Assembly (NCBI GenBank): GCA_034007705.1
Contig: JAVEQK010000015.1
Span: 8,467-72,466 of the forward strand
From: UBA10518 sp022837185
GTDB lineage: Bacteria; Desulfobacterota; Desulfobulbia; Desulfobulbales; Desulfobulbaceae
Direction: 5' to 3'
Length of the DNA stretch: 64,000 bases
The notes beneath the pieces were generated by a model. It searched no databases and was not told the origin of the DNA. It saw only the letters and a list, made by a program, of their open reading frames with translations. Positions 19,640 to 30,748 of this stretch are shown here, piece by piece (position 1 is the stretch's first letter; every line of letters starts with the position of its first letter). A program made the translations under genes and the position numbers.

Positions 19640-19661
19640 CGATTTGAACAAAACAACTGGT

Positions 19662-19862
19662 TTAAATGACCACAACGTTTTCCGCGGCCGGTCCCTTCTT
19701 TCCCTCGACCACATCAAACCTGACCCGCTCTCCTTCCTGCAAGGTGCGAAAGCCCTTGGCCTGGATGGCAGTATGATGCACGAATACATCCTGCCCGCCA
19801 TCCTGCTCGATAAAGCCGAATCCCTTTGATTCATTAAACCATTTTACTGTTCCTTCTGACAT
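19662..19862 (-). CDS. Cold shock domain protein (CspA family)
   Basis: 66 residues, the usual CspA length, read leftward from ATG 19862 with AAGGAG about ten bases upstream. The RNP1 motif KGFGFIEQ and RNP2 motif DVFVHHTAI are intact, as is the N-terminal GTVKWFNESKG. It binds single-stranded RNA and DNA and prevents secondary structure. The long upstream region (19863 onward) may include the structured leader common in cold shock genes. Confidence 0.95.
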   Translation of the reverse strand: MSEGTVKWFNESKGFGFIEQDGGQDVFVHHTAIQAKGFRTLQEGERVRFDVVEGKKGPAAENVVVI

Positions 19863-20620
19863 GTGTACAACTCCTTGCTTCTTGGTTTCTCCAGGAAACC
19901 GTGGTGAATAATACCGGATTTCATTCCCGATGGAATCCGGCTGCGGTCCGGCTGTCAGACCGCTTGGTCCAATTTTGAAACGATGTGGTTCATCTATCCG
20001 TCCGGGCAGATCAAGTGGTTGATCTCTTCCCCTGCGGTCCGCAACCTGCTGCTCGATTATTCCGCCCCGGGAAAATGCGGCGGGCAGGATCAAATGAGTA
20101 AGTGATCAGCAAACTTCTCGACCTGGAGGCAAACGGGAAAAAGGAAGGCTCATGGGGGAAGTGACTGCTTTAACTTAACTATTCATCCGATACGGATTTT
20201 TTACCATCGACAAGGCCCCGGTGTCAATACAATTTCACCGAAGATTTCTTCTGCTTCCTCTGTAACGGCTTGATTTTCCGTGAAATGAAGGACAACTTCA
20301 AGCCCAGGGCTGCTCAAGATACATTCCGGCGATACCGGTCCTGATCCCTGCCTGCCGGTCCTTTGCCGGCTCAGTTTTTTTTATCTTCATGTTATAATTG
20401 AATGACGATTGGCAGAATGTTCTTTTATATTCACATTTGCCGTATATACCTGAATTATAATTTTCTTCACTCGGAGATTCGATCGTAATCCAAAAGAGTT
20501 ATTCAACATTGACCACCCGCGGAAAAAAAGAGCGGGTACTCACTATATGATAACCCCATCATGATATAATGTGAAAAGATTGAATGACGACAAGTTAAAA
20601 GAAACGGAAGAGATGGGGTG
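19863..20620. other. Divergent intergenic region, no gene seen
   Basis: 758 bases, AT-richer than its surroundings from about 20380 to 20600. It includes the leader of the leftward cold shock gene. A short stem, ACCCGC with GCGGGT, lies near 20514-20536, and a TATAAT at 20565-20570 could be a -10 box for the small gene at 20621, though no good -35 box is at the right distance. No RNA gene or mobile element is recognised. Confidence 0.3.
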
Positions 20621-20953
20621 ATGAACGCCGAGGACTTTAATCGCATGCTCAGGGATTGCTGGGAATCCATCGCCTACGTCGCCTTTGACGGCTTCCAGAA
20701 AATGGGGCGGGGTGTGGTCGATCCGCTGAAGGAAGATCTTCCTCTGGAGCACTGCTATATCGTCTTCCGGGAGGGGGAGCCCGACCAGAGGACATCGCGG
20801 CTGGTCGTCGAGTACGATCCTGTCTGGGAGGTGCTGGTCCAGTACGTGCAGCCTGAAGGAGGCCCGGTGACTTTGCGTATCCGGGCCTGCGCCGGCCAGC
20901 GAAATCCCTGGCAGGTATGGATAGGCGCCAGGACGCAGGACGGCAGGGGCTGA
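20621..20953 (+). CDS. Small protein of unknown function
   Basis: 110 residues from ATG 20621, which is preceded directly by an in-frame GTG. The sequence is well mixed and looks coding, with a central patch of beta-rich residues (CYIVFREGE, RLVVEYDP, VWEVLVQYV) and no signal peptide, membrane segment or cysteine motif. It stands alone and is convergent with the THUMP gene. No family is recognised. Confidence 0.6.
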   Translation: MNAEDFNRMLRDCWESIAYVAFDGFQKMGRGVVDPLKEDLPLEHCYIVFREGEPDQRTSRLVVEYDPVWEVLVQYVQPEGGPVTLRIRACAGQRNPWQVWIGARTQDGRG

Positions 20954-21043
20954 CCGGTCCCCGGAGGGGTCTTCCGCCCGGGGGTGTTTCGCTGCATGGT
21001 CTGCGCGGTCGGGCAGATTGCCGGGGCCGGTCCGCCGCCCCTT

Positions 21044-21583
21044 TCAGTCCAGCCCCAGCAGAGGATAGCGCGCCAGCTCAGCCCTGGTCCAGAGGGACAA
21101 GCCGGCCCGCTGGCCGATGGTTTCAATGGCGATGATCATATCCGGATCGGCAAAGTCGATACTGCCCGTGCTCTGCATCCCGTCCAGTTCCTCCAGCAGG
21201 AACCCGTCCAGAAGCCTTTCCTCCTCCAGACTGGAGAGCCGCCCCTTAAATCCGCGGCGGTGCATGCGGACATGGAATCGCCTGCCGCCCAGCCGGGCCG
21301 CCCACCCGCCCAGGACTTTTTTCGCCTTTTGCTCGAAATCTTCGGGTGACTGAAAATTGAACCCATGCAGAGCGGGAACAACCCGCGCCAGAACGCCGAG
21401 CAGCCCGGGATCGGACGAAATCCTTTCCCGCAGCGACTCCATGAAGAGAAGCGGATCGGCAACCTTCATGACCGCGACATTGAAATATTCCGTCCTGGCA
21501 GCATCCCCGTATTCCCGGAGAACATCCAGGGCAGCGGCCAGGTTCCGTTCATGGACGGTGACCACGACGTTCCAGTCATTCAT
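21044..21583 (-). CDS. THUMP-domain-like protein
   Basis: 179 residues. The N-terminal part (NVVVTVHERNLAAALDVLREYG) and the middle segment (RRFHVRMHRRGFKG) resemble the THUMP fold found in tRNA-modifying enzymes, similar to stand-alone THUMP proteins related to Tan1. No methyltransferase or other catalytic domain is present. Its start overlaps the end of the upstream cation exporter gene by eight bases, so the two are co-transcribed leftward. The tRNA role is family-based inference. Confidence 0.65.
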   Translation of the reverse strand: MNDWNVVVTVHERNLAAALDVLREYGDAARTEYFNVAVMKVADPLLFMESLRERISSDPGLLGVLARVVPALHGFNFQSPEDFEQKAKKVLGGWAARLGGRRFHVRMHRRGFKGRLSSLEEERLLDGFLLEELDGMQSTGSIDFADPDMIIAIETIGQRAGLSLWTRAELARYPLLGLD

Positions 21584-22538
21584 GGATATTCTCCTGGATT
21601 GCGCACGTCCGGCCCTGCGGATTGATCCGGCAGGCCGTGCTGACCCGGTTGTCCCTTATTTTATGGCTTTCCTCTATCTGGATGGTGGCATGGTCGATGT
21701 CAAACTTCCGGTGCAGGCTTTCGATGATGCTCTCCAGCAGTTCTTTCTGCCGGGCGAAGCCGTCGGCAACAACCACGTGGGCGGAGACGGCCTCCTGGCC
21801 GCTGACGATGGACCAGATGTGGAGATCGTACAGGCAGCACACCCCTTCGTGATCCAGGATCGCCTCCTCGACTTCCCGGTAATTAATATGGGGCGGCACT
21901 CCAAGGAGCAAAATATGCACGGCATCGCGAATGATTCCCCAGGAACTCCAGAGGATCAGTCCGCATATGGCCAGGCTGACCAGCGGATCAATCAGGGTCC
22001 AGCCCGTCATCAGGATGACCAGACCGGCTGCCAACACTCCCACTGACCCGAGGGAGTCGGCCATGACATGCAGGAACGCGCCGCGGATATTGATGTTTTC
22101 CTCTTTGTGGGCGTGCAGCAGACGGATGGCAATCAGGTTGACGATCAGGCCCACCACCGCCACCGCCATCATGCCGGTTGCCTGCACCTCCTGGGGCGAC
22201 CGCAAACGCAGGTACGCTTCATGCAGAATGACTCCGACGATCGCCCACAGGGCCAGGCCGTTGAACAGGGCGGCCAGGATTTCGAAGCGGCGGTAGCCGA
22301 AGGTCTTGGTGGGCGAAGGAGGTTTTTCGCCGATTTTGAGCGCCACCAGGCTGAGCGCCAGGGCCCCGGCATCGGTGAGCATATGGCCGGCGTCGGAAAG
22401 CAGGGCCAGGGAATTGGTCAGCCATCCCCCGACGGCCTCGATGACCATGAACGAGGAAATGATGAGGAAGGAGAGAAAAAGACTCCGGCGGGATTCCCTG
22501 TGGTGGTGATGACGGTGATGGTCAGATTCGTGTTCCAT
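21576..22538 (-). CDS. Cation diffusion facilitator (zinc/cadmium/cobalt exporter)
   Basis: 320-residue inner-membrane exporter of the CDF family, CzcD/ZitB-like. A histidine-rich N-terminus (HHRHHHHRE) precedes six membrane segments. The zinc-site motifs HxxxD are visible in segment 2 (LLSDAGHMLTDAG) and segment 5 (HVMADSLGS), and a C-terminal cytoplasmic domain ends near residue 290. It exchanges a divalent metal for protons. Together with the copper ATPase, which starts 252 bases away on the other strand, it forms a metal-resistance cluster. Confidence 0.92.
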   Translation of the reverse strand: MEHESDHHRHHHHRESRRSLFLSFLIISSFMVIEAVGGWLTNSLALLSDAGHMLTDAGALALSLVALKIGEKPPSPTKTFGYRRFEILAALFNGLALWAIVGVILHEAYLRLRSPQEVQATGMMAVAVVGLIVNLIAIRLLHAHKEENINIRGAFLHVMADSLGSVGVLAAGLVILMTGWTLIDPLVSLAICGLILWSSWGIIRDAVHILLLGVPPHINYREVEEAILDHEGVCCLYDLHIWSIVSGQEAVSAHVVVADGFARQKELLESIIESLHRKFDIDHATIQIEESHKIRDNRVSTACRINPQGRTCAIQENIHE

Positions 22539-22790
22539 TAGTTAAATCCTTGTCCGGAATCCTGTGAAAAACTCCGCCGTGGTTACTGATACTAATTATG
22601 AACCCGCCACTCCCTTGTCAAAGAAAAAGAGTGGTGCAGCAGCCCCCGCCCGGGCAGATACCCTTCATTTTCCTCCCAGCCCTTGACCTGGTTCGCTTTG
22701 TGCATAACAAGAAACGGGAATGCCGGGTTCCCGACGAAGCGGGAAAATACCTTGAAATAATTCCGTCCATGCCCACAGGGAGCGAGACAA

Positions 22791-25220
<2,430 letters not shown>

Positions 25221-25391
25221 CATGGAACCGTCGGCAGGATTGCCATACAGGCCCGGGCAGGTTGGCATGGTTATTGTAAGAGCAATGAGCAGGGGCGGTG
25301 CGGTTCATCGGTGCTTTTCCGGACGCGAAGCGCACCTGCTGCACGAAACTGCACCCGTCCTTGTCCATATCAACGATAAAGGAGGCGACAT

Positions 25392-25928
25392 ATGAAAAAA
25401 ACAATGTATTTACCAATGGTATTGTTCGTTGTTCTGATCACTGCCTGGGGCGCCCAGGCCCAGATGATGGGGGGCGGAGGCGGCCGGGGCATGATGGGGG
25501 AACCGGGCAATCAGCCCGGGACCTTGCCCCAGGCGCAGGAGGAGGAATCATTCATGATGCATCCGGGCATGATGGGCTGTTACGGCATGGGACCCGGCAT
25601 GATGGGCGGCTACGGCATGGGGCCCGGCATGATGGGCGGCTACGGCATGGGGCCCGGCATGATGGGCGGCTACGGCATGGGACCCATGAAGCGGCACATG
25701 ATGGAGGAATATTGGGGCGCAGGGGGCACAAAGCCGTTCCGGTCGCCTGAGCAGTACGAGACATTTCTGGACGCCACCAGGGACATGCGCAAGAAGATGC
25801 ACGATTTGCGCTTTGAATACGGTGAGATGATGCGCAATCCGGCGACAACCATGGGCGATCTGAAAAAGAAGGAAGAGGAGATGACGGAACTGCGGCGGAA
25901 AATCATGGAACAGGCCGTGCAGGAATAA
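25392..25928 (+). CDS. Secreted Met/Gly-rich metal-binding protein with tandem repeats
   Basis: 178 residues with a clear signal peptide (cleavage near AQAQ) and AAGGAGG upstream. The middle is four copies of a ten-residue unit close to GMMGGYGMGP, encoded by a 30-bp tandem repeat. The C-terminal half is helical and charged (LDATRDMRKKMHDLRFEYGEMM, broken into parts), resembling the Spy/CpxP/ZraP group of periplasmic chaperones. Methionine-rich repeats can bind Cu(I), and the copper ATPase is 171 bases upstream. A periplasmic copper buffer is a reasonable inference. Confidence 0.75.
   Translation: MKKTMYLPMVLFVVLITAWGAQAQMMGGGGGRGMMGEPGNQPGTLPQAQEEESFMMHPGMMGCYGMGPGMMGGYGMGPGMMGGYGMGPGMMGGYGMGPMKRHMMEEYWGAGGTKPFRSPEQYETFLDATRDMRKKMHDLRFEYGEMMRNPATTMGDLKKKEEEMTELRRKIMEQAVQE
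25566..25685 (+). repeat. Four-copy 30-bp tandem repeat in the Met/Gly-rich gene
   Basis: Units at 25566-25595, 25596-25625, 25626-25655 and 25656-25685. Copies 2 and 3 are identical. Copy 4 differs in one base from them, and copy 1 in a few. The repeat is in frame, so copy number changes would lengthen or shorten the Met-rich segment by ten residues. Confidence 0.95.
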
Positions 25929-25933
25929 TCGGC

Positions 25934-25960
25934 CGGGGCAAACGGCTGCCCCGATGTTTT
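25934..25960 (+). terminator. Probable terminator after the Met/Gly-rich gene
   Basis: CGGGGCA (25934-25940) and TGCCCCG (25947-25953) form an exact seven-base stem with a six-base loop, followed by ATGTTTT. It lies six bases after the stop codon. The T-run is short. Confidence 0.55.
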
Positions 25961-26581
25961 CAGCACGGCAGGTGGCGCCGCAGCCATCGGCTCAATACAG
26001 ACCCGGCAGAGATGTGATTACCACCGCGGCTCTCTCAGTCCCCGTCCCGATACGGGTGGAAACCCTGAGCTTTCGTGGTAATCACATTCCTCTGCCGATG
26101 CAGAAAAGCAGCTCCTCTCACCAACTTTGAGCCGGAATCCCGGCCAACTCCCGCAAACCTCGTCAACCCCTTCCCGTCCGGCCTCATCGGACAAATCCTG
26201 CTGGACAGGACCCGCAGACTCTTTTCCGGCCCGTGAACAGAAGACCTCCTTGTGAGCTCTCCCTCCCTAAAAACCCGTCATTCTTTCAACATAAAATTGA
26301 ATTACTTATTTTTCTATTTTTCGGCATGATTTTTTCATATGGCTGATAACAGGATGATGTACGGTCTATTGTTATTCATATAACCGGGGACCAAAAAAAC
26401 GGCGTACGCGTCATATTCTCTGCTGCTGCGGAACAGGCGACGTTCCCGGGACGGGCAGGTTTTTCGAGGCGCTCGCGTCATGCATGTTCAGACAAAGGAG
26501 GTGAGGACCGACACGGGAAATATACTTTTTATCCGGCAACATTACCCATTCACTGCAAATTATACATAAGAGGAAGTATCA
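25961..26581. other. Intergenic region with a large imperfect hairpin
   Basis: About 620 bases without a supported gene before the DUF2202 gene. It contains the inverted repeat listed at 26004-26097, and an AT-rich stretch from 26280 to 26400 that could hold the promoter of the next gene. A full anti-Shine-Dalgarno match, AAGGAGGTGA at 26495-26504, has no start codon at a usable distance. Confidence 0.35.
26004..26097. repeat. 94-base imperfect inverted repeat (structured element)
   Basis: CGGCAGAG and ATGTGATTACCAC (26004-26024) pair with GTGGTAATCACAT (26075-26087) and CTCTGCCG (26090-26097), 21 pairs interrupted only by a two-base bulge. The 50-base inside folds further: CTCAG (26034-26038) with CTGAG (26065-26069), and CCCGT (26041-26045) with ACGGG (26052-26056). 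This could be an RNA, a REP-like or mobile-element end, or a protein site. It occurs once here and there is no CRISPR array. Confidence 0.7.
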
Positions 26582-27244
26582 ATGCATAAAATAATTTCCA
26601 CGGCCGCCTTCGGAGCGATTTCCCTTTTGACCCCCATGCTCGTCCAGGCGGCCGACCTGGACCTTGGCGAAGAGCATCATCTCGTATTCATGCGCGAGGA
26701 GGAGAAGCTCGCCCGGGATGTCTACCTGACCCTTATGGAGATGTATCCTGATGAGCAGGCCTTTTCCAACATCGGCGAGGGATCGGAGCAGACCCATACG
26801 GACACAGTGCGCGACATGCTCGCCAAATATTCCATACCGGACCCGAACCCGGATGCCAATGATCTGCCGCACAGCATCGGCGTCTACACCGGCGAGGAGT
26901 ACGGCTGGTATTTCTCGGAAAAATATAATGAATTGGTGGACTGGGGAGCGCAAAGCGTCCTGGATGCCCTGTACGTGGGGGCGTTTATCGAGGAGCTCGA
27001 TATGGTCGATATTGTCGGGTGCCCCAAGGTCATCGTCGATACCGACAACACCATCGGCCCGGGCGAGTGCGGTCTCGAGTATACAGACGAGAAGCCCCTC
27101 AAGAATATGTACGCGAATCTGGTCGAGGGCTCCAAGGATCACCTCCGAGCCTACGTGAAAAATATCGAAAGCATCATCGGCGAAGGAAATTATCAGGCCC
27201 AGATCCTCAGCCAGGAGGAGGTCGACGCAATCCTGGGGCGCTAA
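26582..27244 (+). CDS. Secreted DUF2202 ferritin-like protein
   Basis: 220 residues with a signal peptide (cleavage near VQAADLD) and AGAGGAAG upstream of ATG 26582. The mature protein carries conserved-looking acidic and histidine residues in helices (EEHHLVFMREEEKLARDVY, SEQTHTDTVRDML, KDHLRAYVKNIE), the pattern of DUF2202 proteins, which adopt a ferritin-like fold. A periplasmic metal or redox role is possible. The gene follows the copper-related cluster but is separated by a long spacer and presumably has its own promoter. Confidence 0.8.
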   Translation: MHKIISTAAFGAISLLTPMLVQAADLDLGEEHHLVFMREEEKLARDVYLTLMEMYPDEQAFSNIGEGSEQTHTDTVRDMLAKYSIPDPNPDANDLPHSIGVYTGEEYGWYFSEKYNELVDWGAQSVLDALYVGAFIEELDMVDIVGCPKVIVDTDNTIGPGECGLEYTDEKPLKNMYANLVEGSKDHLRAYVKNIESIIGEGNYQAQILSQEEVDAILGR

Positions 27245-27587
27245 GCCCCTTGACCTTTCCTGACAGGGAAGCATACATATATCGTGACCCTGCGAGACAG
27301 GCCTGCCGGATTGATCCGAAATCCGGATCGTCCCCGCAGGCCTGCCGCTTATGGGTCCTTGGGACAAACAGCTTCGCCGATCACGCCGGAGTTGCACGGG
27401 CTGCTGCTTACCCGGGCTCCATGCTGTTCGTTTTCCTCCCCCTACAAACGAACAGAAGGTCTTCTCTGCCAGGCCGGCCTCAACTTCCTTTGCCAATACG
27501 CCTGGGGGAGGAAGCTGCTGCTCCCGGTTTTACTGTGCACCAAACAACCTTGACATATCCGTTTATCCGGATATATTGTTTTGCGTT
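27245..27587. other. Region before the arsenic operon
   Basis: 343 bases. The last 40 contain the arsR promoter and operator described separately. I see nothing firm in the first 300; open reading frames crossing it are not supported by a ribosome site or family motif. Confidence 0.35.
27550..27577 (+). promoter_or_regulatory. arsR promoter with overlapping palindromic operator
   Basis: TTGACA (27550-27555) and TATATT (27572-27577) are separated by 16 bases, a strong sigma-70 promoter. Between and across them lies ATATCC-N8-GGATAT (27555-27574), a dyad well placed for an ArsR dimer to block polymerase. Transcription would begin near 27584, only about four bases before the arsR ATG, so the message may be leaderless. 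Confidence 0.75.
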
Positions 27588-27929
27588 ATGCAAGAAGCTC
27601 TACGATTATGCAAAGCATTGACCCAGCCCGCAAGATTGCGGATTCTTGCCCTTCTCGGCAAAGGCGAACGATGCGTCTGCGACCTGGTGGAAGTGTTGGG
27701 CATGCCCCAGTCCACCGTGTCCAGGCACCTCGCCGTGCTGCGGAACGCCGGCTGGGTGTCGGAGCGTCGTCAGGGGGTGTGGATGTACTACCGAATTGCC
27801 GATGACGGGCCGGATCTGCAAAGGACATTGCAAAAGAGCATCCTGGACCACCTGGCAGAACAACCGCAGATAAAAAGGGACCGGGCCGCCTTGGATCGCC
27901 ATCTGCGGGAAAAGGGAAATTCCTGCTGA
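27588..27929 (+). CDS. arsR: ArsR-family arsenic-responsive repressor
   Basis: 113 residues. A winged helix-turn-helix (MPQSTVSRHLAVLRNAGWV) is preceded by ERCVCDLVEVL, the CVC metal-sensing site in the helix before the recognition helix. ATG 27588 is chosen because the promoter lies directly upstream and the ArsR fold begins at once (ALRLCKALTQPARLRIL). There is no ribosome site, fitting a leaderless message. It heads a rightward operon with acr3, a Usp protein, arsC and a truncated yeeE-like gene, and should derepress them when As(III) or Sb(III) binds. Confidence 0.9.
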   Translation: MQEALRLCKALTQPARLRILALLGKGERCVCDLVEVLGMPQSTVSRHLAVLRNAGWVSERRQGVWMYYRIADDGPDLQRTLQKSILDHLAEQPQIKRDRAALDRHLREKGNSC

Positions 27930-27989
27930 TGACAGACCCAACGCACCGCCCCACCGGAATGACGCACTTTTCACAACAAAGGAACTGCC

Positions 27990-29063
27990 ATGACAACCAC
28001 GACCAAACGCATGAACATCTTTGAACGGTACCTGTCGATCTGGGTTGCCGTCTGCATGGTCGCCGGGGTCGCGCTGGGCAAGCTCTTCCCCGGCCTCACC
28101 GCCGCCCTGTCGGCCATGGAATTCGCCGAAGGCAGCCATGTCAACGTTCCCATCGTCGTCCTCATCTGGCTGATGATCTTTCCGATGATGCTCAAGATCG
28201 ATTTCGGCTCCATCCTGCAGGTCGGCAAAAATCCAAAAGGGCTGTTCATCACCCTGTTCGTCAACTGGATGGTCAAGCCCTTTTCCATGTTCGTGCTCGG
28301 CTGGCTCTTTTTCAAAATCGTGTTCGCCCAGTGGATTACGCCAGCCCAGGCCGACCAGTTCATGGCCGGGGTCATCATCCTGGCGGCGGCCCCGTGCACG
28401 GCCATGGTCTTTGTCTGGAGCTACCTCACCGACGGCGACCCGGCCTACACCCTGGTCCAGGTGGCGGTCAATGACCTGCTGATGCTGGTCCTGTTCGTCC
28501 CCATTGTCGGCCTGCTGCTCGGGGTGTCCGGCGTGCCGGTCAATTACGATACCCTGATCCTGTCCGTGGTTCTTTTTGTGGTGCTGCCGCTGGTGGTGGC
28601 CTACATCATCCGCCGCACCCTGATCGCCTCGCACGGCCTGGAGTGGTTCAACACCCGCTTCGTTGCCTTGTTCCAGCCGGTCACCGTGGTCGCCCTGCTG
28701 GTGACCCTGGTGACCATCTTTGCCTTCCAGGCGGAGAATATCACCGAGAAGGCCTTTTTCGTGGTCCTGATCGCCATCCCCATCCTCATCCAGGTCTACT
28801 TCAATTCCAGTCTGGTGTACGGGCTGATGAAATTTTTCAGGGTGCCCCACAATGTTGCCTCTCCCGGGGCGCTGATCGGCGCCAGCAATTTCTTCGAGCT
28901 GGCGGTGGCCACGGCCATCGCCCTGTACGGCCCGGGATCGGGCGCGGCCCTGGCAACAGTGGTGGGCGTGCTGGTGGAGGTGCCGGTGATGCTCTCGGTC
29001 TGCACTATCTGCAACCGGACCCGCCACTGGTTCCCGGCCACGCACGCGGCGAAACAACTATGA
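27990..29063 (+). CDS. acr3: Arsenite efflux transporter Acr3
   Basis: 357 residues with about ten membrane segments. The family motifs are clear: APCTAMVFVWSYLTDGDPAYT, containing the essential cysteine in segment 4 near residue 135, NDLLMLVLFVPIV, and SPGALIGASNFFELAVA near the C-terminus. It extrudes As(III) using the proton gradient. Its TGA is at 29061-29063, close to the following Usp gene. Second gene of the arsR operon, 60 bases after arsR. Confidence 0.96.
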   Translation: MTTTTKRMNIFERYLSIWVAVCMVAGVALGKLFPGLTAALSAMEFAEGSHVNVPIVVLIWLMIFPMMLKIDFGSILQVGKNPKGLFITLFVNWMVKPFSMFVLGWLFFKIVFAQWITPAQADQFMAGVIILAAAPCTAMVFVWSYLTDGDPAYTLVQVAVNDLLMLVLFVPIVGLLLGVSGVPVNYDTLILSVVLFVVLPLVVAYIIRRTLIASHGLEWFNTRFVALFQPVTVVALLVTLVTIFAFQAENITEKAFFVVLIAIPILIQVYFNSSLVYGLMKFFRVPHNVASPGALIGASNFFELAVATAIALYGPGSGAALATVVGVLVEVPVMLSVCTICNRTRHWFPATHAAKQL

Positions 29064-29089
29064 GAATTCTAGAGAAATGGAGCGGAAAT

Positions 29090-29956
29090 ATGTTTGCAAA
29101 AATCTTTGTCGCCCTTGAGACCAAACCGGCCGAGCACGAGATCCTGAGCTGCATGGGCGGGCTTCGCTCCCTTGGCGCCCGCGAGGCGCATCTGGCCTAT
29201 TTTCTCACCGTCAACGAGGCCTTTGCCGCCTCGTTCGAGGTGGCGGTGGAAGGACTGCGCGCCGACCTCGGCGGGTTGAAGGAAAAACTGGAGGAACAGG
29301 GTTTCAAGGTCGAAGCCCAAGCCGCCGTCGCCTCCTCCGCCGGTGAAATCAACCACCGGATCCAGGCAGCGGATGCCTCCCTGGTGGTGGTCGGCGCTCC
29401 TCCCGGCACCCTGGCCGGGGAACTGCTGTTCGGCGGAGTGCCCCCCGCCATCCTTCATCACCAGGTGCAACCGACGCTGGTCTACCGGCTCCGGGGAGAG
29501 AAAAGTCCCTGCATCGGCCGGGCCTGCGATTTCTTCAGCCATATCCTCTTCCCCAGCGATTTTTCCGCCAATGCCCAGACCGCCTTTGCCCTCCTCGAAC
29601 GGATTATGGAAAGCGCCGATATAGGCAGGATAACCCTGCTCCATGTCCAGGAACGGGAGCGGATCGAGCCGCACCTCAAGGACCGCCTGCAGGAGTTCAC
29701 GGCAATCGATCAGGAACGCCTCGACTCCATGAAGCAGCGTCTTGCTGAAAAAACCGGGGCCGAGATCGACACCGTCCTGCGCTACGGAATGGCCGCCTCC
29801 GAACTCCTCAAGGCGGAAGAGGAGATCTGCCCCTCGCTGGTGGTCATGGGCAGCCAGGGGCGGGGCCTGATCAAGGAGGTCTTCCTGGGCAGCGTCAGCC
29901 ACACCATGGCCCGCCGGGGCGCCTCCCACCTGCTCCTGGTGCCGATGGCCCGGTAA
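29090..29956 (+). CDS. Tandem universal stress protein in the ars operon
   Basis: 288 residues from ATG 29090, which has GGAG seven bases upstream and begins MFAKIFVALE, the usual Usp first strand; an ATG at 29060 overlapping the acr3 stop is the alternative. Two UspA-like domains are visible. The second is clearer, with HILFPSDFSANAQTA, VVMGSQGRGLIKEVFLGS and the ATP-loop pattern GSxGxG-x9-GS. A paralogue of the same size (32038-32907) lies in the opposite ars operon. Its role in arsenic tolerance is unknown. Confidence 0.88.
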   Translation: MFAKIFVALETKPAEHEILSCMGGLRSLGAREAHLAYFLTVNEAFAASFEVAVEGLRADLGGLKEKLEEQGFKVEAQAAVASSAGEINHRIQAADASLVVVGAPPGTLAGELLFGGVPPAILHHQVQPTLVYRLRGEKSPCIGRACDFFSHILFPSDFSANAQTAFALLERIMESADIGRITLLHVQERERIEPHLKDRLQEFTAIDQERLDSMKQRLAEKTGAEIDTVLRYGMAASELLKAEEEICPSLVVMGSQGRGLIKEVFLGSVSHTMARRGASHLLLVPMAR

Positions 29957-29972
29957 TCGGAGAAAACGAACA

Positions 29973-30407
29973 ATGAAAACGAAAATCCTTTTTCTCTGCA
30001 CAGGCAATTCCTGCCGCAGCCAGATGGCCGAGGGCTGGGCCCGCCATTTGAAGGGCGACGTGCTGGAACCCTACTCAGCCGGCATTGAAAAGCACGGTTT
30101 GGACCCTCTGGCGGTAAAGGTCATGGCCGAAGCGGGGGTGGATATCTCCGGGCAGCGCTCCAAGACCATCGACGAGTTGCCGGAGCAAACCTTCGCCTGG
30201 GTCGTCACCCTCTGCGGGCATGCCGCTGAAACCTGCCCCTTTTTCCCCGGCAGGAAGCTTCACCAAGGCTTCGACGATCCGCCGCGGCTGGCCGAAAGCG
30301 CGAAGACCGAAGAAGAAGCCCTTGCCCATTACCGCCGGGTGCGGGATGAAATCAGGGATTTTATCCAGACCCTGCCGGAAGCGCTTGATGAAGAAAAACC
30401 GGCATGA
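29973..30407 (+). CDS. arsC: Arsenate reductase, thioredoxin-coupled (LMW phosphatase type)
   Basis: 144 residues. The P-loop CTGNSCRS places catalytic C9 and R15, and the two resolving cysteines are C81 and C88 in CGHAAETCPFF. This is the pI258 type that uses thioredoxin, not the glutaredoxin type. It reduces As(V) to As(III) for Acr3. It starts 16 bases after the Usp gene, and its last bases overlap the next ATG (ATGA). A thioredoxin-like protein is encoded in the convergent operon (31520-31900). Confidence 0.96.
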   Translation: MKTKILFLCTGNSCRSQMAEGWARHLKGDVLEPYSAGIEKHGLDPLAVKVMAEAGVDISGQRSKTIDELPEQTFAWVVTLCGHAAETCPFFPGRKLHQGFDDPPRLAESAKTEEEALAHYRRVRDEIRDFIQTLPEALDEEKPA

Positions 30408-30748
30408 TGACCTCTGAACCCCTTCTGCTCGCATCGGGCTCGGGACTGCTCGGTTTTGCCTTCGGCGTCGTCCTGTACCGGGGCGATTACTGCATGGTTG
30501 CCATGCTGCGGGATTTCTACCTGATCCGCGATACTACGCTGCTGCGGTCCTTTGTGCTCTATTTCCTGGCCGCTTCCGTCCTGTTTCATCTTGGCGGCCT
30601 CGCCGGCCTGCTGCCCTTTCTGCCGCCTCCCACTTTCGCCCCGCCCTCCCTTGCGACCATGGCCGGCGGCCTGCTCTTCGGCGTCGGCATAGTCCTGGCC
30701 GGCGGCTGGGTGGTCGGCACCTCACCGCCCTGCCCGCTGAAAACGTGA
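30404..30748 (+). pseudogene. Truncated YeeE/YedE-family membrane protein
   Basis: 114 residues overlapping arsC by four bases. The N-terminal part (GFAFGVVLYRGDYCMVAMLRD) and AGGLLFGVGIVLAGGWVVGT match the sulfur-transporter YeeE/YedE family. The frame then turns into an unrelated tail and stops just where the family would continue with its next conserved segment. In another frame, LTAL and later LLIGTMGAA resemble remnants of the missing part (about 30720-30812), which suggests a small deletion and frameshift. It sits at the convergence point of the two ars operons. A functional short protein is not excluded. Confidence 0.6.

Noticed and set aside
26036..26065. CRISPR-like repeat ending GTGGAAAC
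   Set aside because: Only one copy, no spacers and no cas genes in the window; treated as part of a hairpin element.
26495..26504. AAGGAGGTGA, a full match to the 16S rRNA 3-prime end
   Set aside because: No ATG, GTG or TTG lies at a usable distance downstream, so it does not mark a gene start.
28643..29059. N-terminal extension of the Usp protein inside acr3
   Set aside because: The region codes for Acr3 in another frame; the Usp fold begins at 29090 with a good ribosome site.
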